DNA from: Saccharopolyspora erythraea NRRL 2338
GTDB lineage: Bacteria; Actinomycetota; Actinomycetes; Mycobacteriales; Pseudonocardiaceae
Length of the DNA stretch: 64,000 bases
Reading direction: 5' to 3'
Assembly (NCBI RefSeq): GCF_000062885.1
Contig: NC_009142.1
Location: forward strand, 3,337,584-3,401,583
Part shown: positions 41,868-50,563 of the stretch, one piece after another
How positions within the stretch are numbered: the stretch's first letter is position 1
Layout: the number at the start of each line of letters is the position of its first letter
The notes under the pieces: generated by a model
Told to the model about the DNA's origin: nothing
Databases searched by the model: none
What the model saw: the letters and a program-made list of their open reading frames with translations, nothing else
Translations under genes and position numbers: made by a program

Positions 41868-43045
41868 GCAGCGATCAGGACGCCACCGCCGGCGTGGAGC
41901 CGGGGCGCACGCCGGGGTGGGTCGCCGACGCGATGGTCCACCACGAGCGGGAAGGGCAGCCGGGCTCCGGCCACGCCACGCGCGAGGAGCAGGTCCTCGA
42001 ACGCATCGACCGGGCGCGACGGCGCAAGGCGAAGGTCAAGGAGGACCGCGTCACGCTGGCCCACGGTTCGGGTGGCAAGGCGACCCAGACGCTGGTCGAG
42101 GCGATCTTCCTGGAGAGCTTCCGCAACCCGCTGCTGGAGCGGATGGAGGACGGCGCCGAGCTCGCGGTCAACGGATCCCGGCTGGCGTTCACGACCGACT
42201 CCTTCGTGGTCTCCCCGCTGTTCTTCCCCGGCGGCGACATCGGCGACCTCGCCGTCAACGGCACGGTGAACGACCTGGCGGTCTCCGGAGCGACCCCGCT
42301 CTACCTGTCGGCGGGCTTCATCATCGAGGAGGGCTTCCCGGTCGCCGAGCTGACCCGCATCGTCGAGTCGATGTCGGCGGCGGCTGCGCGCGCGGGCGTT
42401 CAGGTCGTCACCGGGGACACCAAGGTCGTGCAGAAGGGCAAGGCGGACGGCTGCTACGTCAACACCGCCGGCGTCGGCCTCATCGAGACCGGCCACCGGC
42501 TGGGGGCCGACACCGCCCGGCCCGGCGACGCGGTGCTGGTGTCGGGTCCGATCGGGGACCACGGCGTGACGGTGATGCTCGAACGCGGCGAGCTGGACAT
42601 CGACGCCGACATCACCTCCGACACCGCCGCCGTCAACGGCATGGTCGCCGGCCTGCTGGCGGCCGTTCCCGGCGTCCGGGCGATGCGCGACGCGACCCGC
42701 GGCGGCGTGGCCACCGTGCTGAACGAGATCGCCAGGGCATCGGACGTGTCGGTCGTGGTGGACGAGGCCGAGGTCCCGGTGCGCACCGAGGTTCGCGGCG
42801 CCTGCGAGCTGCTGGGCATCGACCCGCTCTACGTCGCCTGCGAGGGCCGGATCGTGGTGGTCGTCGACGGGGCGCAGGCCGAGACCGCGCTGGCGGCGCT
42901 GCGGTCGCACCCGCTGGGCGGCGGCGCGGCGCTGATCGGGCGGATCGGGGACGACCCGCCGGGGCTGGTGCTGCTCAACACCGCGTTCGGCGGCACCAGG
43001 ATCGTCGACCTGCTCGTCGGCGACCCGCTGCCCCGGATCTGCTGA
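41864..43045 (+). CDS. hypE: HypE, thiocarbamate dehydratase for CN ligand synthesis
   Basis: 393 aa from GTG 41864, set by the GTGA overlap with hypD. The conserved protein begins about residue 65 with V-T-L-A-H-G-S-G-G-K, so there is a polar N-terminal extension of some 60 residues not found in the E. coli enzyme. PurM/ThiL-type ATP-binding features follow (T-D-S-F-V-V-S-P near 110; V-N-D-L-A-V-S-G near 137; G-D-T-K-V-V near 184). The C terminus is DPLPRIC, whose last Cys is the carrier of the carbamoyl/cyano group. Confidence 0.97.
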   Translation: MSSDQDATAGVEPGRTPGWVADAMVHHEREGQPGSGHATREEQVLERIDRARRRKAKVKEDRVTLAHGSGGKATQTLVEAIFLESFRNPLLERMEDGAELAVNGSRLAFTTDSFVVSPLFFPGGDIGDLAVNGTVNDLAVSGATPLYLSAGFIIEEGFPVAELTRIVESMSAAAARAGVQVVTGDTKVVQKGKADGCYVNTAGVGLIETGHRLGADTARPGDAVLVSGPIGDHGVTVMLERGELDIDADITSDTAAVNGMVAGLLAAVPGVRAMRDATRGGVATVLNEIARASDVSVVVDEAEVPVRTEVRGACELLGIDPLYVACEGRIVVVVDGAQAETALAALRSHPLGGGAALIGRIGDDPPGLVLLNTAFGGTRIVDLLVGDPLPRIC

Positions 43046-43055
43046 GCGCGGCGAC

Positions 43056-43385
43056 GTGCACGAGCTGGGGATCACCCAGGGCATCGCGGAGGCGGTGCTC
43101 GACGCCGTCGCCGACGCCAGGGTCACCTGCGTGCACCTGGAGATCGGCAGGCTCTCCGGAGTGGTCGCCGACTCCGTGCGGTTCTGCTTCGACCTGGTGG
43201 CGGAGGGAACCGCGCTGGAGGGCGCCAGGCTGGAGATCGCCGAACCGGCCGGGTGGGGTGCCTGCCGCGACTGCGGGAACGAGTTCGACGTGACCGGCCC
43301 GATCGCGCTCTGCCGCTGCGGTGGGGGCGACGTGGCGGTGCTGGCCGGCCGCGAACTGCGGATCAGATCGGTGGAGGTGGAGTAG
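43056..43385 (+). CDS. hypA: HypA, nickel-delivery metallochaperone
   Basis: 109 aa from GTG 43056. Opens MHELG with His2 and Glu3, the nickel-binding residues. The zinc site is unusual: C-R-D-C-G-N near residue 70 as expected, but the second half reads LCRCGGGD, a CxC instead of the usual CPxCG. Partner of HypB encoded 4 bp downstream. The N-terminal domain (E-I-G-R-L-S-G-V-V-A-D-S-V-R-F-C-F) is typical. Confidence 0.94.
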   Translation: MHELGITQGIAEAVLDAVADARVTCVHLEIGRLSGVVADSVRFCFDLVAEGTALEGARLEIAEPAGWGACRDCGNEFDVTGPIALCRCGGGDVAVLAGRELRIRSVEVE

Positions 43386-43388
43386 ACG

Positions 43389-44285
43389 ATGTGCGCCACG
43401 TGCGGATGCTCGGACGACGCGGGCACGCGGATCAGCGGGCCGGACGCGGACGACCACGGCGACGGGCACGGCCACGGACATGGACACGGACATGGACATG
43501 GACATGGACATGGTGACGGGCACGGCCACGGTCATGGCCACGACAACGGGCACGGGCACGGCGACCGGGAAGACGCGCGGACGATCGACCTCGAACAGCG
43601 GGTGCTGGCCAAGAACGACCGGCTGGCAGAGCAGAACCGCCGATGGCTGTCCGGAAACGGGGTCCTCGCTCTCAACCTGATGAGCTCGCCGGGCTCGGGC
43701 AAGACCACGCTGCTCGAACGCACGCTGCGCGAGCTCGGCACCGAGGTCGGTGTCTCGGTGGTCGAGGGCGATCAGGAGACCCGCTTCGACGCCGAGCGCA
43801 TCCGCGCCACCGGCTGCCGGGTCGTGCAGGTCAACACCGGAGCGGGCTGCCACCTCGACGCCGGCATGCTCGGCGACGCCCTGCGGGCGCTGGACCCGCC
43901 GCGGCGCTCGGTGGTCTTCGTGGAGAACGTGGGAAACCTGGTGTGCCCGGCGCTGTTCGACCTGGGGGAGCGGTTCCGGGTCGTGATCGCCTCGGTCACC
44001 GAGGGCGCGGACAAGCCGCTGAAGTACCCGCACATGTTCCGCACCGCCGACCTGGTGGTGCTGAACAAGGTCGACCTGCTGCCGCACCTGGACTTCGACG
44101 TCGAGGCGTTCGCCGCGAACGTGCGGCAGGTCAGGCCGCGAGCGCGGATCGTGGAGGTCTCGGCGACCACGGGCCAAGGGCTGGACCGCTGGTACGGCTG
44201 GCTGCGCGACAGCCTGGCGGATCCGGGAGACGCGGTCAGCGCAGCCGGTCCCGCGCCCCGGCGACAACCGCCTGACCGAAGCTGA
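43389..44285 (+). CDS. hypB: HypB, nickel-binding GTPase with His-rich arm
   Basis: 298 aa. The N terminus MCATCGC is the high-affinity CxxCGC nickel site; residues about 23-58 are a His/Gly/Asp-rich metal-storage arm with repeated G-H units. The GTPase core follows: P-loop SSPGSGKTTLLE near residue 100, V-E-G-D-Q-E-T near 124, E-N-V-G-N-L-V-C near 178 and the guanine motif L-N-K-V-D near 224. It supplies Ni to the large subunit with HypA. The last 50 bp overlap the end of convergent hypF. Confidence 0.97.
   Translation: MCATCGCSDDAGTRISGPDADDHGDGHGHGHGHGHGHGHGHGDGHGHGHGHDNGHGHGDREDARTIDLEQRVLAKNDRLAEQNRRWLSGNGVLALNLMSSPGSGKTTLLERTLRELGTEVGVSVVEGDQETRFDAERIRATGCRVVQVNTGAGCHLDAGMLGDALRALDPPRRSVVFVENVGNLVCPALFDLGERFRVVIASVTEGADKPLKYPHMFRTADLVVLNKVDLLPHLDFDVEAFAANVRQVRPRARIVEVSATTGQGLDRWYGWLRDSLADPGDAVSAAGPAPRRQPPDRS
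43444..43566 (+). repeat. Short tandem repeats encoding the His-rich arm of HypB
   Basis: Repeated 6-bp units of the type GGACAT/GGACAC and GGCCAC run through this stretch, encoding alternating Gly-His with some Asp. Such runs are prone to slippage, so arm length may vary between strains. Confidence 0.8.
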
Positions 44286-46494
44286 TCCCGCCGTCGTTGG
44301 CGGGCACCCGGGAGTGGGTCAGGGTGCGGAAGCCGCGCGACTCCAGCCGGGCCACCGTTCGTTCCAGCAGCAGCATGTTCTGGAACACCCCGCCCGAGAG
44401 GGCGACCGCGTGCAGGCCCGTCGAGAGCCTGATCCGCTCGCACGCTTCGGTGACCAGCCGCGCCAGTCCGTTGTGGAACCTCGCCGACACGACCGGTGGC
44501 CGCACACCGGCACGCACGTCGTGGACGGCGGCACGCACCAGGTCGGTTGCCGGAATGGCTCCGCCCCGCGGGTCTCCCGTCCGGTACGCGCCGGGTTCGT
44601 GCCGGTCGGCGAGCTGTTCGAGCTCGATGGCGGCCTGGCCCTCGTAGCTGACCATGTCGCGGACGCCGAGGATCGCGGCCACCGCGTCGAAGAGCCTGCC
44701 CGCGCTCGAGGTCAGCGGCGAGTTGAGGCCGTGCTCGACGAGCTGGGCGACCTCCGGCCAGCTCGGGTTGCGGCGCAGCACTTCGTCCTCCGCCAGCTCC
44801 CCGCATGCGATCAGGTGGGAGACCGCCATCCGCCAGGGCTGGCGGATCGCTGCCGCGCCACCGGGCATGGGGACCGGCGCGAGGTGCGCCGCGCGTTCGA
44901 AGTCGGCGAGTCCGGCCACCAGGAACTCCCCGCCCCACAGGGTGCCGTCGGTGCCGTAGCCCAGCCCGTCGAAGGCGACGCCGATCACCGGTCCGGTCTC
45001 GGTGTTGTCGGCCAGGCAGGAGGCGATGTGCGCGTGGTGGTGCTGGACGCCGGTCAGCTCGACGCCGGTCAGCTCGCGGGCGTACTTGGTCGACAGGTAC
45101 TCGGGGTGCAGGTCGTGCGCCACGATCGCGGGCCGCACGTCGAACAGCTTGCGGAAGTGCTCGACGCCACTGGTGAACGACTTCAGCGTCTCGTAGTTCT
45201 CCAGGTCCCCGATGTGGTGGGAGACGAAGACGTGCCGCTGCTTGGCGACGCTGAAGGTGTTCTTCAGCTCCGCGCCGCAGGCGAGCACGGGACGCGGGAA
45301 CTCCCAGGGCACCGCGAGTGGTTCCGGGGCGTAGCCGCGGGACCGGCGCACCAGCATCGGCCGGCCGCGGAACGCGCGCACCACCGAGTCGTCGGTGCGG
45401 ACGTGGATGGGTCGGTCGTGGGTGAGGAACGCGTCGGCGATGCCGGAAAGCCGTCGCAACGCGTCGTCGTCCTGGTGGGCGATCGGTTCGTCGGAGACGT
45501 TGCCGCTGGTGAGCACGATCGGTGTGGCGCATCGGCGCAGCAGGAGGTGGTGCAGCGGCGTGTACGGCAGCATGAGCCCCAGACGCGGGTTGCCCGGCGC
45601 CACGGCGGGGGCGATCGGCCCCGTGCCGGACCGCAGCCGCAGCAGCACGATCGGGCGACGGCGCGAGGTCAGCAGCTCGGCCTCGGTGTCGTCGAGGGTG
45701 ACCAGCTCGCGGGCGTGGTCCACAGTGGCCACCATCACCGCGAACGGCTTGTCCTCGCGCAGCTTCCGCTTGCGCAGCGCCAGCGCCGCGTCCTCGTCGG
45801 TGGCGTCCACCGCGAGGTGGTAGCCGCCGAGTCCCTTGACCGCGAGCACTTCGCCACGCGCGAGCACCGCCGCGGCCTCCTCGACCGGGTCGCCCCCGCG
45901 CGGAGCACCGGAGGCGTCGAGCAGGGCGAGCGTCGGCCCGCACGCCCGGCAGCACACCGGCTGCGCGTGGAAGCGCCGGTCGGCGGTGTCGCCGTACTCC
46001 GCGGCGCAGGCGGCGCACATGGCGAAGCCGGCCATCGTGGTCAGCGGACGGTCGTAGGGCACGTCGCGGACGATGGTGAACCGCGGACCGCAGTTGGTGC
46101 AGTTGACGAAGGGATAGCCGAAGCGCCGGTCGCCGGGGTCCGACAGCTCGCGGAGGCAGTCGTCGCAGGTGGCGCTGTCGGCCGACACGAGCGCTTCGCG
46201 GTGGCCTGCCGAGGAGCTGGCGACGATGTGGAAACCGGTGTCGCCCAACGGCTCCACCGGCACCGCCGCGACGTCCTCGACCACCGCCAGCGGCGGGGCC
46301 TGCGGCCGCAGGGACGCCACGAACAGCTCGACGGCTTCCTCGGTGCCCTCCACCTCGATGAACACGCCGTGCAGGTCGTTGCCGACGTGTCCGGCCAGAC
46401 CGAGCCGGGTGGCCAGCGAATGGACGAAAGGGCGGAAACCCACGCCCTGCACCACACCCTGGACCCTGACCCGCACCCGGACTCGCCCGTTCAC
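44236..46494 (-). CDS. hypF: HypF carbamoyltransferase
   Basis: 752 aa from GTG 46494, giving the family's usual length; ATG 46530 is an alternative adding 12 residues. Domains in order: acylphosphatase (V-Q-G-V-V-Q-G-V-G-F-R-P-F-V near residue 11), two zinc fingers (C-D-D-C-L-R-E-L..C-T-N-C-G-P and C-A-A-C..C-C-R-A-C-G-P, about 105-185), YrdC-like (about 200-380) and a Kae1-like domain with HHHAHIASCLADN near 480 and L-S-G-G-V-F-Q-N near 700. It makes carbamoyl-AMP from carbamoyl phosphate and passes the carbamoyl group to HypE. Convergent with hypB and overlapping it by 50 bp. Confidence 0.96.
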   Translation of the reverse strand: MNGRVRVRVRVQGVVQGVGFRPFVHSLATRLGLAGHVGNDLHGVFIEVEGTEEAVELFVASLRPQAPPLAVVEDVAAVPVEPLGDTGFHIVASSSAGHREALVSADSATCDDCLRELSDPGDRRFGYPFVNCTNCGPRFTIVRDVPYDRPLTTMAGFAMCAACAAEYGDTADRRFHAQPVCCRACGPTLALLDASGAPRGGDPVEEAAAVLARGEVLAVKGLGGYHLAVDATDEDAALALRKRKLREDKPFAVMVATVDHARELVTLDDTEAELLTSRRRPIVLLRLRSGTGPIAPAVAPGNPRLGLMLPYTPLHHLLLRRCATPIVLTSGNVSDEPIAHQDDDALRRLSGIADAFLTHDRPIHVRTDDSVVRAFRGRPMLVRRSRGYAPEPLAVPWEFPRPVLACGAELKNTFSVAKQRHVFVSHHIGDLENYETLKSFTSGVEHFRKLFDVRPAIVAHDLHPEYLSTKYARELTGVELTGVQHHHAHIASCLADNTETGPVIGVAFDGLGYGTDGTLWGGEFLVAGLADFERAAHLAPVPMPGGAAAIRQPWRMAVSHLIACGELAEDEVLRRNPSWPEVAQLVEHGLNSPLTSSAGRLFDAVAAILGVRDMVSYEGQAAIELEQLADRHEPGAYRTGDPRGGAIPATDLVRAAVHDVRAGVRPPVVSARFHNGLARLVTEACERIRLSTGLHAVALSGGVFQNMLLLERTVARLESRGFRTLTHSRVPANDGGISFGQAVVAGARDRLR

Positions 46495-46653
46495 CCGTCC
46501 AGTGTCGCGCCGGTACGCGGCCACAGCCATCCGGCGGAACCGGCGCCGATCCGCGTTCTTCCTTGCACCGACGGTGTTTTCGCGCTGCCGGTAGCCGCGA
46601 ACTGTCCTCCAGTCGGTGGCGTCCTGCCGCCCGGATGTGCTAAGTCGGGAGGC

Positions 46654-47394
46654 ATGGTCATCCGGATCCCCACGCCCAGTGATGTTCTCGGCCTGGCGAA
46701 GTCCACGGTCGGGTGGGCAGTCGAGTCGGCCACCGCGGTCGCCGCCTTACCGGGCCGCGTGCTCGGGCTGGTCGACGGGGCGGAGGCCCTGCTGACCCGC
46801 GTGCAGGCGGTCGTCGACCGCGCCGACGAGCTCGTCCAGCGCACCACGAGGACCGCCGAGGACGCCGAGGCGCTGCTGCGGGACACCCGCGCGGTCGCCG
46901 ACGCGGCCCGCGCGGCGGTGGCCGACGCGGGGCGCATCGCCGCCTCCGCCGAGGGCCTGGTCAACCGCGCGGGTGGTGTCACCGACGAGGCGGCGAAGAC
47001 GATCGTCGTGGCCCAGCGCGCGACCTCCACCGCAGACGGGCTGCTGGCCGCCTACGCGCCGACGGCGCGGCGGTTCGCCCCGCTGGCCGACCGGTTCGTC
47101 GACGAGCTCTCCGACAAGGAGGTCGAGGCCGCGATCCGGCTGGTGGACGAGCTGCCCGTGCTGACCGACCACGTGCTCCGGGACGTGCTGCCGATCCTGC
47201 GCACCCTGGACCGCGTCGGCCCCGAGATCCACGAGCTGCTGGAGGTCACCCACGACGTCCGGCGCGCGATAGTCGGCATCCCCGGCTTCCAGTTCTTCCG
47301 GCGCAGGGGCGAGGAGCGGGTCAGCGAGGAGGAGGTCGCCAAGCCGGAGGTCGACCACTACGGCCCCGGTCCGGCGGCGGACTCGCCGCGGTAG
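46654..47394 (+). CDS. Helical/coiled-coil protein of unknown function
   Basis: 246 aa from ATG 46654 with GGGAGG upstream; a much longer open frame in the same phase is antisense shadow of hypF. Residues about 40-135 are an Ala/Asp/Glu/Arg-rich heptad region (repeated A-x-A-L-L, A-V-A-D-A-A-R-A-A-V) suggesting a long coiled coil; the remainder has L-P-V-L-T-D-H-V-L-R-D-V-L-P-I-L near 170 and an acidic tail. No signal peptide. The N-terminal 30 residues are weakly amphipathic. No family assigned with confidence; divergent from hypF. Confidence 0.78.
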   Translation: MVIRIPTPSDVLGLAKSTVGWAVESATAVAALPGRVLGLVDGAEALLTRVQAVVDRADELVQRTTRTAEDAEALLRDTRAVADAARAAVADAGRIAASAEGLVNRAGGVTDEAAKTIVVAQRATSTADGLLAAYAPTARRFAPLADRFVDELSDKEVEAAIRLVDELPVLTDHVLRDVLPILRTLDRVGPEIHELLEVTHDVRRAIVGIPGFQFFRRRGEERVSEEEVAKPEVDHYGPGPAADSPR

Positions 47395-47414
47395 CCCGCC
47401 GCGGCGCGAAGCGC

Positions 47415-47473
47415 GCCGGCTCGGCGCCGACCGAGCCGGCTCGGCGCCGACCGAGCCGGCTCGGTACGGACCG
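47415..47473. repeat. 20-bp tandem repeat, about 2.9 copies, between convergent genes
   Basis: Unit GCCGGCTCGGCGCCGACCGA occurs exactly twice (47415-47434, 47435-47454), followed by a diverging third copy to 47473. Each unit is itself rich in short palindromes (GCCGGC, GGCGCC), so RNA from either strand would fold strongly. Possibly a terminator array. Confidence 0.8.
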
Positions 47474-47556
47474 CACCGCACGAGCCCTTCCGCCAGGCTC
47501 GCCGAGTTCTCGCCCCGCCCGGCGCGACACGGGTCGCCGCGCCGGAAGGCACGGCC

Positions 47557-48441
47557 TCAGGTTGACGCGCGCCTGCTCGCTTCCTGGACGTCGCGCAGCA
47601 GGGCCGCCGCGGCGGTGCTGGTCGGGTCGCTGGTGATGGCCACCGTCTCCCAGGTCGGCGCGGGGGAGGCGAGCGGGACGAAGCGCACCTGCCCGTTCTT
47701 GGCCGAGAACGACCGCGGCACCAGCGCGATGCCCAGCCCGCAGGCGACCAGCTCCAGCAGCGAGTGCACGTCGGTGACCTCGAGGGCGACCCGCCGCTCG
47801 ACCCCCGTTTCCGCCAGCACGCGGTCGACCACGTCGCGTGTTCCCCAGTCGGGGTGGAAGTCGACGAACGGCTGCTCGCCGAGCTCGCGCGGGTCGACCC
47901 GGTCGCGCTCGGCCATCGGGTGGTCACCGGCGCAGGCCAGGACCAGCGGCTCGGTGTCGAGGCTGTGCACCAGCACGCCGTCCGGGCAGCGGGCGGGCCG
48001 GACGGCGAACGCGAGGTCCAGGCGTCCGGCACGCACTTGCTCCGCGAGGTCTCCAGAGCCGCCCTGGCGGAGCCGGACCTCGATGCCGGGGTGCGCGGTG
48101 ACGAACCCGGCCAGCACCGGGGGCAGGTCCACCACGTGCAGGCACTGCAACGTGCCGATGGACAGCTCACCTCGCAGCAGCCCGCGTACGGCCGCGACGG
48201 CGTCGCGTGCCGAGTCGACCGCGCAGAGTGCCCGCCGGGCCTCGTGGAGCAGGGCGTGACCGGCGGCGGTGAGCGTGACGTTGCGGGTCGTGCGGTGGAA
48301 CAGCCGTGCGCCCAGCTCCCGCTCCAGCGACCGGATCGACGCCGACAGCCCGGACTGGGCGACGTGCAGCCGCTTGGCGGCCCGGGTGAAGTGGCACTCC
48401 TCCGCGACCGCGACGAAGTACTCCAGTTGCCGCAGCTCCAT
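47557..48441 (-). CDS. LysR-family transcriptional regulator
   Basis: 294 aa from ATG 48441 (a TTG three codons earlier is also possible). The N-terminal HTH matches LysR well: M-E-L-R-Q-L-E-Y-F-V-A-V-A-E-E, then F-T-R-A-A-K-R-L-H-V-A-Q-S-G-L-S, then L-E-R-E-L-G-A-R-L-F-H-R-T. The effector domain starts about residue 88 (G-E-L-S-I-G-T-L-Q). Divergently transcribed from the aldo/keto reductase with 111 bp between them, the classical LysR arrangement, so it probably controls that gene. Confidence 0.93.
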   Translation of the reverse strand: MELRQLEYFVAVAEECHFTRAAKRLHVAQSGLSASIRSLERELGARLFHRTTRNVTLTAAGHALLHEARRALCAVDSARDAVAAVRGLLRGELSIGTLQCLHVVDLPPVLAGFVTAHPGIEVRLRQGGSGDLAEQVRAGRLDLAFAVRPARCPDGVLVHSLDTEPLVLACAGDHPMAERDRVDPRELGEQPFVDFHPDWGTRDVVDRVLAETGVERRVALEVTDVHSLLELVACGLGIALVPRSFSAKNGQVRFVPLASPAPTWETVAITSDPTSTAAAALLRDVQEASRRAST

Positions 48442-48552
48442 TCGGATCAATCGCTCTCGTTGCTTGAATCGATCGTTTTCTTCTGTTGGACAGCTTAATC
48501 GGTCCAGGGCAGGCTTGGCCCGTCATCCCCGCACCCCGACTGGAGGAACCTG

Positions 48553-49599
48553 ATGGCGACCCGCGCTGACGAACCCGCCCCGGACCGCTACGAACGGATG
48601 CCCTACCGGCGCTGCGGCCGCAGCGGACTGCGACTGCCCGCGGTGTCGCTGGGCCTGTGGCACAACTTCGGCGACGACCGGCCGTTCGAGGTGGGCAGCC
48701 GGATCGTGCGCCGCGCGTTCGACCTCGGCGTCACGCACTTCGACCTGGCCAACAACTACGGCACGCCCTACGGTTCGGCGGAGCGCAACTTCGGCCGCAT
48801 GCTCGCGGGCGACCTGCGCGGACACCGCGACGAGCTGGTCATCTCGACCAAGGCGGGCAACGACATGTGGCCCGGGCCCTACGGCGTCGGCGGGTCGCGC
48901 AAGTACCTCACCGCATCGCTGGACCAGTCGTTGCGCCGCCTGGGGGTGGACTACGTCGACATCTTCTACTCGCACCGCTTCGACCCCGACACCCCGGTGG
49001 AGGAGACGATGGGCGCGCTGGCATCCGCGGTGCGCCAGGGCAAGGCGCTCTACGTCGGCATCTCCTCGTACTCGCCCGAGCAGACCCGCGAAGCCGAGGC
49101 CCTGCTGCGCGCCGAAGGCGTGCCGCTGCTGATCCACCAGCCCTCGTACTCGATGTTCGACCGCTGGATCGAACCGGAGCTGCTCGACGTCGTGGGCGAC
49201 GCGGGTGTCGGCTGCATCGCCTTCTCACCGCTCGCGCAGGGTCTGCTGACCGACCGCTACCTCGACGGCGTGCCGGCGGACTCGCGGGCCAGGAGAGCCA
49301 CCTCGCTGTCTTCGGACCTGCTCTCCGACGAGGTGCTCGCGCGGGTGCGCGCGCTCGACGGCATCGCCGGACGCCGCGGCCAGTCGCTGGCCGCGCTCGC
49401 GCTGACCTGGGCGCTGCGCGATCCCCGGATGACGTCGGTGCTGGTCGGCGCCAGCTCGGTCGAGCAGCTGGAGAGCAACCTCGCCGCGGTCGACGCGGCT
49501 CCGCTGACCGCCGACGAGCTCGAAGAGATCGACCGGTACGCCGCCGTCGCCGGAACGGACCTCCGCCGGACCCTCCAGGGGGTGCCCGCCGGGGCCTGA
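48553..49599 (+). CDS. Aldo/keto reductase (YghZ / glyceraldehyde-3-phosphate reductase-like)
   Basis: 348 aa with GGAGGAAC upstream. AKR tetrad residues: Asp in H-F-D-L-A-N-N-Y-G near residue 63-71 (Asp and Tyr), Lys in I-S-T-K-A-G-N-D near 98 and His in Y-S-H-R-F-D-P-D near 138. W-P-G-P-Y-G-V-G-G-S-R-K near 108 and the C-terminal NADPH loop V-L-V-G-A-S-S-V-E-Q-L-E-S-N near 300 are typical of the YghZ branch. Reduces small aldehydes or methylglyoxal with NADPH; the exact substrate is not evident. Flanked by two LysR genes. Confidence 0.93.
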   Translation: MATRADEPAPDRYERMPYRRCGRSGLRLPAVSLGLWHNFGDDRPFEVGSRIVRRAFDLGVTHFDLANNYGTPYGSAERNFGRMLAGDLRGHRDELVISTKAGNDMWPGPYGVGGSRKYLTASLDQSLRRLGVDYVDIFYSHRFDPDTPVEETMGALASAVRQGKALYVGISSYSPEQTREAEALLRAEGVPLLIHQPSYSMFDRWIEPELLDVVGDAGVGCIAFSPLAQGLLTDRYLDGVPADSRARRATSLSSDLLSDEVLARVRALDGIAGRRGQSLAALALTWALRDPRMTSVLVGASSVEQLESNLAAVDAAPLTADELEEIDRYAAVAGTDLRRTLQGVPAGA

Positions 49600-49606
49600 G
49601 CCGGGT

Positions 49607-50563
49607 TCAGACCGCCGGGTGGGTTTCCGGGTGTGCGCGCCACCAGCGGTGGAACACCGGGTTGTCGCCGACGTGGGCCAGGTAGGCGTGGGCGAGCTCG
49701 CGGTAGAGGGTGCCGGCCTGCTCGCGGGTCAGGTGGTCCTGCCGCCAGGCCACCACGAGCCTGGCCACCAGCGGCTCGCCGTCGAGCGGGAGCACGACCG
49801 CACCTTCGGGCGCCGGCCACGACGGGTCGACCAGCCGGATCGCGTGGCCGCCCGCGACCAGTTCCCGCGCGCCGCCGCTGGGCGCCTCGAACCGCACCCT
49901 CGGCTCGAACCCGGCGGCGAGGCAGGCCGCGCGCAGCGATGCCAGCGAGCCGTCGTCGGAGCCCGGCGGCCCGACCCACGACTCGTCGCGCAGGTCGGCC
50001 AGCCGGACGCGATTTTCCCGTGCCAGCCGGTGTTTCGCCGACAGCGCGACGAAGATCGGGTAGCGGGGGACCAGCGCGCGCCCGGTCACCGGTCGTTCAA
50101 GGGGCACGTCATGGCCTTCCATGTGGGCCACCAGCGCGGCGTCGTAGCGCCCGCTCGCCAGGGCGTCGCCCAGCACCGCCGCCGACGACTCGATGTGCAG
50201 CGTGACACCGTGGCCGGGCAGCGCGACCGGGGCGCGCTCGGCGATGCTGGGCACGCACGCCAGGTGCGCGCATCCCAGCCGCATCGGACGCGACGGCGGC
50301 GGTGCGCCCGGCAGGTCGCCGAACAGCGAGTCCACTTCCGAGAGCACGATCCTGGCCCGGTCGATGACGCGGCGCCCGAAGGGCGTCGGCGAAACTCCGG
50401 TGCGGCTGCGGAGGAACAGCGCGTCGCCCAGGGCCTTCTCGATGCCGCTGAGGTGGGTGCTCAGCGCGGGCTGGCTGAGCCCGACCCTGGCCGCCGCCCG
50501 CGTGATGCTGCCGGTCTCCGCGATGGCGCAGATCATGCGGAGCTCACGGATGTCGAGTGCCAT
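49607..50563 (-). CDS. LysR-family transcriptional regulator
   Basis: 318 aa. HTH: I-R-E-L-R-M-I-C-A-I-A-E-T-G-S-I-T-R-A-A, then L-S-Q-P-A-L-S-T-H-L-S-G-I-E. The effector domain begins about residue 95 (M-R-L-G-C-A-H-L) and the C-terminal 60 residues are more divergent. It ends 7 bp from the convergent aldo/keto reductase and lies divergent to the collagenase gene across about 170 bp. Target not evident. Confidence 0.92.
   Translation of the reverse strand: MALDIRELRMICAIAETGSITRAAARVGLSQPALSTHLSGIEKALGDALFLRSRTGVSPTPFGRRVIDRARIVLSEVDSLFGDLPGAPPPSRPMRLGCAHLACVPSIAERAPVALPGHGVTLHIESSAAVLGDALASGRYDAALVAHMEGHDVPLERPVTGRALVPRYPIFVALSAKHRLARENRVRLADLRDESWVGPPGSDDGSLASLRAACLAAGFEPRVRFEAPSGGARELVAGGHAIRLVDPSWPAPEGAVVLPLDGEPLVARLVVAWRQDHLTREQAGTLYRELAHAYLAHVGDNPVFHRWWRAHPETHPAV

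Noticed and set aside
43444-43566. Repeat stretch considered as a CRISPR-like or satellite array
   Set aside because: The 6-bp units are in frame within hypB and encode its His-rich metal-binding arm; there are no spacers.
44314-46653. Long plus-strand frame running into the 246-aa coiled-coil gene
   Set aside because: Antisense shadow of hypF; the real start at 46654 has GGGAGG and begins the coding-like segment.
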